A DNA stretch of 64,000 nt, taken from assembly GCA_023421795.1 (NCBI GenBank), contig JAEZSO010000002.1, positions 558,001-622,000 on the forward strand, written 5' to 3'. Under the pieces are notes generated by a model, which worked only from the letters and a program-made list of their open reading frames with translations, was not told where the DNA came from and did not search any database. The translations under genes and the position numbers were made by a program. Of the stretch, positions 58,556 to 64,000 are shown in pieces (the stretch's first letter is position 1; every line of letters begins with the position of its first letter). Origin of the DNA: Cyanobacteria bacterium OH_PDB_230. Its GTDB lineage: Bacteria > Cyanobacteriota > Vampirovibrionia > Gastranaerophilales > Gastranaerophilaceae.

Positions 58556-59536
58556 ATGTCTAGTAAAATCGATAAATACTCATCAGATGAGACTCAGCAA
58601 GCAGAAGATGAAGTTTTTTCTGATGCTACAGAAGATGATATTTTGCTTTCGGTTGATGAGCCAAAGGTTGCTGAAACGGCTAATACTGTTATTGCAGACG
58701 ATTCAGTCAAAATTTATCTTCAACAGATCGGGAAAATCCCTCTGTTAACTCCCGAAAAAGAGCTTGAAATAGCTCAAAAAATCAAAGAAGAAAACTCTGA
58801 AAGAGCAAAAGAAGCTTTGGTCAACGCTAATTTAAGGCTGGTTGTAAGCATTGCGAAAAAATATATCGGAAGAGGCCTTTCTTTCCTTGATCTTATTCAA
58901 GAAGGAAATATGGGGCTTATGAGAGCTGCTGAAAAATTTGATTATACCAAAGGGTATAAGTTTTCTACCTATTCTACATGGTGGATTCAGCAGGCAATTA
59001 CCCGCGCTATAGCGGATAAGTCAAGACTTATCAGGCTTCCTGTCCATATGATAGAAACTTTAGGTAAAATCAAAAAAGTGTCTATGGATTTGACAATAGA
59101 ACACGGACACGCTCCCACAAAAGAAGAAATTGCTTATAAAGTTGGAATGCCTGTTGCTAAATTGACAGCGCTTATAGAATCCGCCCAGGGGACTGTAAGT
59201 ATTGAATCTCCTGCCAATCAAAAAGATGATTCTACTAAACTAGGCGACTTTATAATAGATGAATCAACTCTTTCTCCCGATACAAAAGTGACCCAGGACA
59301 ATCTTTTCTATGATATAAGAAAAATCCTGAACCAGCTCAGTCCTAAAGAAAGAGACGTTCTTATAATGAGATACGGTCTTGATGACAACGGGGAAAAGAA
59401 AACTCTTGAAGAAATCGGAGCCAGATACGGCGTTTCAAGAGAAAGAATAAGGCAAATCGAAAATAGGGCGATGAGTAAGCTCAAAAAACTTTGCCGCAAT
59501 GCAATTTTAAACAAAAACTTAAAAAATTACATATAG
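58556..59536 (+). CDS. rpoD: RNA polymerase sigma factor, RpoD/SigA-type (group 1 or 2)
   Basis: 326 residues from the ATG at 58556 (GGAGG, 8 nt); an in-frame TTG lies 12 nt earlier. Seen: DSVKIYLQQIGKIPLLTPEKE (region 1.2), VNANLRLVVSIAKKYIGRGLSFLDLIQEGNMGLMRAAEKFDYTKGYKFSTYSTWWIQQAITRAI (2.1-2.4, within that run), PVHMIETLGKI, and region 4 RERIRQIENRAMSKLKKL. It lacks the long N-terminal region 1.1 but has a ~55-residue acidic leader. Short length matches cyanobacterial-type group 1/2 factors. It may be the housekeeping sigma or a group 2 relative. Confidence 0.9.
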   Translation: MSSKIDKYSSDETQQAEDEVFSDATEDDILLSVDEPKVAETANTVIADDSVKIYLQQIGKIPLLTPEKELEIAQKIKEENSERAKEALVNANLRLVVSIAKKYIGRGLSFLDLIQEGNMGLMRAAEKFDYTKGYKFSTYSTWWIQQAITRAIADKSRLIRLPVHMIETLGKIKKVSMDLTIEHGHAPTKEEIAYKVGMPVAKLTALIESAQGTVSIESPANQKDDSTKLGDFIIDESTLSPDTKVTQDNLFYDIRKILNQLSPKERDVLIMRYGLDDNGEKKTLEEIGARYGVSRERIRQIENRAMSKLKKLCRNAILNKNLKNYI

Positions 59537-59713
59537 CTTAATTTTGAGATATAAATTATACATGAATCTAACTTGTGTGATATAATTTTCTAAAAGATTA
59601 TGCTCTGATTTTTGCTGTCACGAAAGTTAGAGCCACCTTCAAAAGGTCCACAATAAACGAAATAATGGTTTTGATTTATTGTAATACTAGATTAGTTTTT
59701 TAGGAGAAAATTT

Positions 59714-60127
59714 TTGGAAGACATTACATCATACAAGTTAGCTAGTGTTATAGCTCGTATTTTAGACGATAAACAAGGTAAAGACATTTCAATTTTAAAT
59801 ATTTCTAATGTATCTGTTTTGGCGGATTATTTTGTAATTTGTTCTTCAGATACAAACACTCAGGTAAAAGCCCTTACATATAACGTTAGAGACGGCCTTA
59901 AAAAATATTTTGGCAGATTGCCTGTCGGTGAAGAAAATGATGTAAAAAACCGCTGGAACCTATTGGATTATGGCGATGTAATAGTCCATGTTCTTCATAG
60001 AGAAGAAAGAGAAACTTACGCTATCGAGAAGTTCTGGAGCCATGCATTAAGGGTCAACCAAGAAGACTGGATGGAAGAATCCAAAGATTATTCTGTTTAT
60101 TCAGATGTTAAAAATGAACTTTATTAA
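59714..60127 (+). CDS. rsfS: Ribosomal silencing factor RsfS
   Basis: Binds ribosomal protein uL14 and keeps 50S subunits apart from 30S when nutrients are low. 137 residues. Seen: SVLADYFVICSSDTNTQVKALTYNV and GDVIVHVLHREERETYAIEKFW, the conserved core. The start is TTG with AGGAG 8 nt upstream. The upstream 177 bp is non-coding. No nadD gene, its common partner, is adjacent. Confidence 0.93.
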   Translation: MEDITSYKLASVIARILDDKQGKDISILNISNVSVLADYFVICSSDTNTQVKALTYNVRDGLKKYFGRLPVGEENDVKNRWNLLDYGDVIVHVLHREERETYAIEKFWSHALRVNQEDWMEESKDYSVYSDVKNELY

Positions 60128-60165
60128 AAAGAATTCGTTATAAATAATAACGGAAGGATATAAAA

Positions 60166-60501
60166 ATGCAAAATAAGTGTAATCAATATGAAGCTTATTA
60201 TGTTTTTTGTGATGAAGAGAAGTTCAATGAACATTTAAAATCTTGTCCTGATTGCCAGGAAGAGCATTTTAAAATGCAGAAAATTTCATCTCTTGTTCAG
60301 GGCACAAAATCATTGTATTTCGCAAATAATAGAAAAAGGCTGAACAAGATGGTTTCTTGTGCAGTATTTTTGATATTAAGCTTCACAACTATAGTAAGTT
60401 ATGGACTGTATTCAAATAATCAAAATGCTATTATGTCAGACGGTTCGTTGCTGTACGATATCGGTTGTCCTGTTGATGAATACGGCCTTCTGCAAATATA
60501 G
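60166..60501 (+). CDS. Zinc-binding anti-sigma-factor-like membrane protein
   Basis: 111 residues. The N-terminal ~45 contain FNEHLKSCPDCQEEH, a H-x3-C-x2-C motif of ZAS-type anti-sigma factors, with an upstream Cys/His (YYVFCDEE). A membrane segment (MVSCAVFLILSFTTIVSYGLY) follows, then a ~30-residue external tail. It lies 5 bp before an ECF sigma gene, which it probably inhibits. In most such pairs the sigma gene comes first; here the order is reversed. The external part is too short for a large sensor domain. Confidence 0.7.
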   Translation: MQNKCNQYEAYYVFCDEEKFNEHLKSCPDCQEEHFKMQKISSLVQGTKSLYFANNRKRLNKMVSCAVFLILSFTTIVSYGLYSNNQNAIMSDGSLLYDIGCPVDEYGLLQI

Positions 60502-60506
60502 GTATA

Positions 60507-61004
60507 ATGTTTTTGAAAAAAATTGTTGATAATTATAAATTTGGTATTAAAAAGATTATTAGGACGATGACAGGCTCCAATAACGAAGATATTGAGCAGG
60601 AAGTCTATATCAGAACCTGGAAAAATCTTTTGAAATATGAAAAAAACGGCAGTTTTAAAGGTTGGATAAACAAAATAGCCGTCAATATTTGCCGAGATTA
60701 CCTTAAATCTCGTGAATTTAAAGTCTCAAGATATTCTTCACCTATAGAAGAATTATCGGAATTGAAGGATGAAAAAAGATGCAATCCTGAAATACAGCTG
60801 ATTTCTAAACAAGATCAAGAAAGAATATTGAAGTCTATAGATAAACTGAAACCTAAATACAAGCAAGTTGTTCTCTTGTACGAAATGCATGGTTTAAATT
60901 ATGAAGAAATAGCTGAAAAACTAAAATGTCCTGTAGGAACTGTAAAATCAAGATTATACAATGCAAGACAAATCTTAAGCGAAGAACTTAAAGATATGTT
61001 ATGA
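60507..61004 (+). CDS. ECF-type RNA polymerase sigma factor
   Basis: 165 residues. Region 2: IEQEVYIRTWKNLLKYEKNGSFKGWINKIAVNICRDYLKS. Region 4: KYKQVVLLYEMHGLNYEEIAEKLKCPVGTVKSRLYNARQIL. No region 3, as is normal for ECF factors. It is sandwiched between a ZAS-like anti-sigma and a Spy/CpxP-like periplasmic protein (overlap with the latter's earliest ATG), which suggests an envelope-stress regulon. Only a weak ribosome-binding site (TAGGT) precedes it, suggesting coupling to the anti-sigma gene. Confidence 0.88.
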   Translation: MFLKKIVDNYKFGIKKIIRTMTGSNNEDIEQEVYIRTWKNLLKYEKNGSFKGWINKIAVNICRDYLKSREFKVSRYSSPIEELSELKDEKRCNPEIQLISKQDQERILKSIDKLKPKYKQVVLLYEMHGLNYEEIAEKLKCPVGTVKSRLYNARQILSEELKDML

Positions 61005-61015
61005 AAGGAAAAATT

Positions 61016-61606
61016 ATGAAGAACAAAATGATGTTAGCTATGCTTGCTTCTGCCGTAATCCTTACTTCCGGCAGCGCTTTTGCGGCACCTTGTAAGCAGA
61101 CGCCTCCACCACCAGAGGCAATGATGGATAAACCTCCGGCATGTGAAATGCCAGGCCCATACCCTGGCAAATACAATATGACGCCTGAGGCCAGAGAAAA
61201 AATGAAGCAAGAACATGAAAAACGCAAGGCTGAATTCGATAAAAGGTTGAATTTAACTGAGGCGCAAAAATCAATAATCGAAAAAAACAGGATGGAAGAT
61301 CGAGAAAAAATGAAACCTGTTTTTGAAGAAATATGGGCTAAAAAAAAGCAAATAAACGAAATTTGCAATTCTAATCTCTGCCAAGAGGAAAAAGACAAAC
61401 AAGTTAATGAGCTGAAATCTCAATTAAAATGTTTGAAGTCAAAAGCTCATTCTTTAAGAGAAGAAAATATGAAAAAGTTTGAAGAAATCTTAACCCCGGC
61501 TCAAAAGATAGAGTTCGACAAGATGAAAAAAGAACATAAGAGCGAAAAAGAAAAATTCCGTAAACACCATAACAAGATGATGCCGCCGCCAAAATGTAAG
61601 AAATAA
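61016..61606 (+). CDS. Spy/CpxP-like periplasmic protein with LTxxQ motifs
   Basis: 196 residues from the ATG at 61016, which has AAAGGA 8 nt upstream; an in-frame ATG at 61001 overlaps the sigma gene. A signal peptide (KMMLAMLASAVILTSGSAFA) is followed by a Pro-rich stretch and a very charged helical domain with LNLTEAQKSI and ILTPAQKIEFD, the paired LTxxQ motifs of Spy/CpxP chaperones and metal-sensing CnrX-like proteins. It has eight or so Cys and a Met-rich sequence (MKQ, MMPPPKCKK), so metal binding is possible. Likely a target of the adjacent ECF sigma. Confidence 0.8.
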   Translation: MKNKMMLAMLASAVILTSGSAFAAPCKQTPPPPEAMMDKPPACEMPGPYPGKYNMTPEAREKMKQEHEKRKAEFDKRLNLTEAQKSIIEKNRMEDREKMKPVFEEIWAKKKQINEICNSNLCQEEKDKQVNELKSQLKCLKSKAHSLREENMKKFEEILTPAQKIEFDKMKKEHKSEKEKFRKHHNKMMPPPKCKK

Positions 61607-61611
61607 TTTAT

Positions 61612-61642
61612 AAAAAACACTCTTAAAAAGAGTGTTTTTTTT
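61612..61642 (+). terminator. Intrinsic terminator of the sigma/Spy operon
   Basis: AAAAAACACTCTT (61612-61624), a short A loop and AAGAGTGTTTTTT (61628-61640) followed by more T. Confidence 0.92.
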
Positions 61643-61721
61643 TGTTGTATTATAAATAAAATCATATATAATATAGGGAGATTATGCAGTATATGAGAAA
61701 GTAAAATAAAGGAGACGGAAA

Positions 61722-62180
61722 ATGAAAAAATTGGTTTTGATTTTAGTTCTTGTTTTAATTGTAGTTGGAGTAGTATTTGCTTTAAAACCTATGATTGAAA
61801 GTAAATCAGCAGGTAATGGCGGTGAGGCTAAGATAGATTATAAACCGGCAGAAAAAGTAATAAAAAATGATTTCTTGAAACAAGAAGACGGTATTGCAAA
61901 AAGAATTAAGTTAACAACAGAACAAAGAAAGCTTTATAGAAGCTGTGTTGACGAGCTTGCGAAAGAATTAGCTGTAGTTGTTTCAGAACAAGCAGTGGAA
62001 AAAGCTAAGCTAGAAGCTGCAAAATCACCTGACTTGGACAAAGTAATGGCTGAATATACTACAAAAATGAATAAGACTTTTGATAAAGCAATGGAGCCTT
62101 TCCATAAAACTCTTTCTGAACAACAAATGAAAGATTTAATCCAGTATAGATTGGAAATGGGAAAAGCCGACAAAAAATAA
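61722..62180 (+). CDS. Exported or membrane-anchored helical protein
   Basis: 152 residues. An N-terminal hydrophobic segment (LVLILVLVLIVVGVVFAL) is a signal anchor or signal peptide. The rest is helical and charged, with IKLTTEQRKLYRSCVDEL and TLSEQQMKDLIQYRLEM, spaced like the paired LTxxQ motifs of the Spy-like protein just upstream. It may be a distant member of the same family. GGAG lies upstream of the ATG. It has its own terminator. Confidence 0.6.
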   Translation: MKKLVLILVLVLIVVGVVFALKPMIESKSAGNGGEAKIDYKPAEKVIKNDFLKQEDGIAKRIKLTTEQRKLYRSCVDELAKELAVVVSEQAVEKAKLEAAKSPDLDKVMAEYTTKMNKTFDKAMEPFHKTLSEQQMKDLIQYRLEMGKADKK

Positions 62181-62194
62181 TCTTTGATACAAAT

Positions 62195-62224
62195 AAAAAA
62201 GCCTCCTAATTGGAGGCTTTTTTG
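62195..62224. terminator. Bidirectional terminator
   Basis: AAAAAAGCCTCC (62195-62206), TAATT loop and GGAGGCTTTTTT (62212-62223) form a 12-bp stem; it serves both convergent genes. Confidence 0.93.
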
Positions 62225-62725
62225 TTATCTGTAATTTTGGAATTGCAGCGGGCTGTCATACGAATCTTCATTTTCTCTAAGAAGCTTTATCACCTCTTGA
62301 AGTACATCTTTATCTTTGCCGCTCACTCTTACCTGGTCTCCTTGGATGGCTGCTTGGACTTTTAGTTTCGAGTCTTTAATGTCCGCTACTATTTTCTTCG
62401 CCAATTCTTGCGTCAAGCCTTTTCTTAGGTTAAAAACTTGTCTTATGTTCCCGCCAAGTGCGCTTTCAATTTTTTGAGGGTCTAAAATTTTTATGCTTAA
62501 ATTTCTTTTTACTAACTTTGATTGAAGAATATCAATTATGTTTCTGAGTTTCATATCGTCTGAAGTCGTTATGGTAATTGTTTTGTCGCCATCTAATACA
62601 ATGTCTGAGTTAGAACCTTTCAAGTCAAACCTTGAAATAATATCTCTTTTTACCTGATCGACAGCATTTACAAGTTCTTGTTTGTCAAATTCTGATACCA
62701 CATCGAAACTGCAATCTTTAGCCAT
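62225..62725 (-). CDS. yajQ: YajQ family cyclic-di-GMP-binding-type protein
   Basis: 166 residues from the ATG at 62725, whose product begins MAKDCSFDVVSEFD as usual for the family (163 residues in E. coli); GAGGAA lies upstream. An earlier in-frame ATG would add 25 residues without family support. Seen: ISRFDLKGSNSDIV, LGGNIRQVFNLRKGL and KVQAAIQGDQVRVSGKDKDVLQEVI. YajQ binds nucleotides, in some species c-di-GMP, and is proposed as a regulator or RNA-binding protein; the role here is not established. Confidence 0.93.
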   Translation of the reverse strand: MAKDCSFDVVSEFDKQELVNAVDQVKRDIISRFDLKGSNSDIVLDGDKTITITTSDDMKLRNIIDILQSKLVKRNLSIKILDPQKIESALGGNIRQVFNLRKGLTQELAKKIVADIKDSKLKVQAAIQGDQVRVSGKDKDVLQEVIKLLRENEDSYDSPLQFQNYR

Positions 62726-62815
62726 TTTAAATTCCTCTATTTCTTTTTTTAGTAACATTAGGGCGTTTTCTTTAAACATAAGAATATCAAAAAAATACAA
62801 AATTTAAAATCCATA

Positions 62816-62844
62816 TTGACATTTTATGGACGATTGTCTATAAT
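62816..62844 (+). promoter_or_regulatory. lexA promoter with embedded SOS operator; predicted leaderless start
   Basis: TTGACA (62816-62821), 17-bp spacer and TATAAT (62839-62844). The operator TATGGAC-GATT-GTCTATA (62825-62842) differs from the recA palindrome by one base. The -10 box ends 6 bp before the ATG (62851), so transcription should begin at or within a base or two of the start codon, and no ribosome-binding site precedes it. Confidence 0.85.
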
Positions 62845-62850
62845 AAAAAC

Positions 62851-63426
62851 ATGCTTACAGAAAAACAACAGACATTTTTTGAAAATTTAAAGAAACTCTA
62901 TGGTTCAGAGGCTCTTCCAAGCTTTGATATTATAGCAAAGGATTTTGGTTTTAAACACAAGAATTCGGTTTGGCAATATTTCAACAAGCTTAGAGAAGAA
63001 AATCTTATAGAAGAGCGCAATCATCATTTTTATATAAATAAAGAGAATTTTGGTGCGATACTTTTTTCTTCATCGGTCAGAGCAGGATTTGCTTCTGTAG
63101 CTGAAGATTCTATAGAAAAAAGGGTCTCTTTGGATGAGACTTTCTACATAAATCACCCTTCTACATTTCTTTTTACGGTCGCCGGTGATTCAATGGTTGA
63201 TTTAGGCATTTTTGAAGGTGATACTGTCGTTATAAGAAAAACAAGTGAAGCAACAGACGGCGATGTTGTCTTGGCGTTTGTGGATGGCGGGTATACCCTC
63301 AAAACCTATCGCAAAAAACAAGGAGAAGTCTGGCTGCAACCTGCCAATTCTTCTTATCCGATTATAAGGCCCCGGGAAGAACTTAGGATTTTTGGAGTGG
63401 CTCAGGGCATAGTCAGAAAATTATAG
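62851..63426 (+). CDS. lexA: SOS repressor LexA
   Basis: 191 residues. The N-terminal winged helix is MLTEKQQTFF...FDIIAKDFGFKHKNSVWQYFNKLREENLI. The cleavage site Ala-Gly is in SVRAGFASVAED. The S24 peptidase domain has the catalytic Ser in VAGDSMVDLGIFEGD and the Lys in GYTLKTYRKK. It represses the SOS genes until RecA filaments trigger its self-cleavage. It has the candidate operator in its own promoter and is followed, past a terminator, by umuC. Confidence 0.92.
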   Translation: MLTEKQQTFFENLKKLYGSEALPSFDIIAKDFGFKHKNSVWQYFNKLREENLIEERNHHFYINKENFGAILFSSSVRAGFASVAEDSIEKRVSLDETFYINHPSTFLFTVAGDSMVDLGIFEGDTVVIRKTSEATDGDVVLAFVDGGYTLKTYRKKQGEVWLQPANSSYPIIRPREELRIFGVAQGIVRKL

Positions 63427-63481
63427 ATTTTAAATTTTCCTTCCTAACTAATAATTTATTTATTAGTTAATCTTACCAATA

Positions 63482-63512
63482 AGCGGATAATTCCCTTATC
63501 CGCTCATTTTTC
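63482..63512 (+). terminator. Intrinsic terminator between lexA and umuC
   Basis: AGCGGATAA (63482-63490), TTCCC loop and TTATCCGCT (63496-63504) followed by CATTTTTCT. It ends 12 bp before the umuC ATG, so it may lower umuC expression rather than separate units. Confidence 0.75.
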
Positions 63513-63523
63513 TAGGTGTGGTT

Positions 63524-64000
63524 ATGAAAAAACAAATAGCTTTAGTAGATGCAAACAATTTTTTTGTAGGGTGCGAGCAGCTGGTGAATCCTGACTTAAA
63601 GGGTAAGGCGGTATGTGTACTCGGAAATAATGACGGATGCGTATTGGCCCGTTCAAATGAAGCAAAAAAGCTGGGGGTGAGGATGGGGATGCCTTACTTT
63701 ATGGCTAAAAAAGAGTTCCCAACTGTTAGTTATCTTTCTTCCAATATGAAGCTTTATCATGACATTTCGATCAGGCTAAGGCAGATTTTGGCAAACTATT
63801 CTCCTTGTGTAGAAGTTTATTCTATTGATGAAGCTTTTCTGGATTTAACAGGGATAGACAAAGTTTTTGATTGTTCATATGAAGATTTGATTTTAAAAAT
63901 AAAAAATGATGTGCAAGATGAGCTTGGTATAGCTGTTTCAGTAGGGTTGGCCAATTCTAAAGTGTTGGCAAAGATTGCAACAGACAGAGCGAAAAAAAAC
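63524..64000 (+). CDS. umuC: Y-family DNA polymerase UmuC-like, N-terminal 159 residues (3' end outside the window)
   Basis: The frame is open to the window edge. IALVDANNFFVGCEQLVNPDLKGKAV is the family start with the metal-binding Asp; VYSIDEAFLDLTG holds the catalytic Asp-Glu; VSVGLANSKVLAKIAT follows. Y-family polymerases copy damaged DNA. It lies downstream of lexA on the same strand with a terminator between. No umuD-like protease gene other than lexA is adjacent. No palindrome of the recA/lexA type was seen in its 97-bp upstream gap. Confidence 0.93.
   Translation, partial: MKKQIALVDANNFFVGCEQLVNPDLKGKAVCVLGNNDGCVLARSNEAKKLGVRMGMPYFMAKKEFPTVSYLSSNMKLYHDISIRLRQILANYSPCVEVYSIDEAFLDLTGIDKVFDCSYEDLILKIKNDVQDELGIAVSVGLANSKVLAKIATDRAKKN

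Noticed and set aside
59537..59713. Possible small RNA between rpoD and rsfS
   Set aside because: The 177 bp has GGTCC and a short hairpin-like AGCC/GGT pairing, but no promoter-plus-terminator pair that would support an RNA gene.
1..64000. tRNA, rRNA and CRISPR arrays
   Set aside because: No cloverleaf-like sequence ending in CCA or with TTCRANYY was seen in the intergenic regions, and no direct repeats with regular spacing were found by eye.

Overview
The window is a 64 kb, AT-rich (roughly one-third G+C by eye), densely coded piece of a bacterial chromosome. Gene content points to a diderm with type IV pili, SLH-domain envelope proteins, outer-membrane TolC and beta-barrel proteins, a cyanobacterial-style SigF-like sigma factor next to prepilin peptidase, ATP-dependent PEPCK and anaerobe-type radical-SAM enzymes, and no photosynthesis genes. 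This fits a non-photosynthetic cyanobacterial relative (Vampirovibrionia/Melainabacteria, probably Gastranaerophilales). The taxonomy is inferred from gene content; no rRNA, tRNA or CRISPR array was seen.

Layout. 1-7.8 kb is an accessory island: the 3' end of a tyrosine recombinase, a four-gene minus-strand operon (DUF4268-type nuclease-like protein, a fused nuclease/methylase/specificity protein, a DGQHR protein fused to a nucleoside-deoxyribosyltransferase/TIR-like domain, and a small coiled-coil/transmembrane protein), a winged-helix regulator, a gene broken by one in-frame TGA and a gene remnant. 7.9-15.3 kb holds two convergent operons of lineage-specific proteins, including three related AAA+ modules, one of which has lost its Walker motifs. 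15.7-26.4 kb mixes metabolism (pckA, bioB, mnmA, serine acetyltransferase) with a 39-residue Cys-rich peptide gene, a DtxR-type regulator with a Cys-rich tail, a solute-binding protein and two convergent radical-SAM genes. 26.5-37.3 kb carries many lineage-specific proteins plus a GH8 glycosidase, thioredoxin, an HNH-like protein and an M48 protease. 37.3-50.5 kb is envelope and general function: a substrate-binding/TolC fusion, an SLH protein, murA, cdd, a SigF-like sigma with pilD, and a SWIM/SNF2 helicase. 50.7-64 kb is mostly housekeeping: recA, secDF, pilMN-pilO, rlmB, rpoD, rsfS, an anti-sigma/ECF-sigma/Spy-like module, yajQ, lexA and the start of umuC.

Three themes stand out. First, at least seven otherwise unrelated proteins (AAA+ ATPases, large hydrophobic proteins, PEPCK) carry a short hydrophobic-x-Phe-x-Gly element (ISFKG, ISFAG, TSFKG, NFKG) in the first ~20-60 residues after a disordered, Asn/Lys-rich leader; several more have looser versions. 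It looks like a lineage-specific N-terminal tag. Second, recA and lexA share an 18-bp palindrome, TATAGACGATTGTCTATA (one mismatch in lexA), placed between near-perfect -35 and -10 boxes, which defines a candidate SOS operator; lexA appears to be transcribed without a leader. Third, the island operon combines fused restriction-modification with a DGQHR-TIR/NDT-like protein and a membrane protein, a plausible undescribed defence arrangement.

Operons inferred from spacing: 5682->346, 7950->10876, 15337->10911, 22436->18897, 43348->41701, 44997->46741, 52402->55162, 57575->55165, 57783->59536, 60166->61606 and 62851->umuC.
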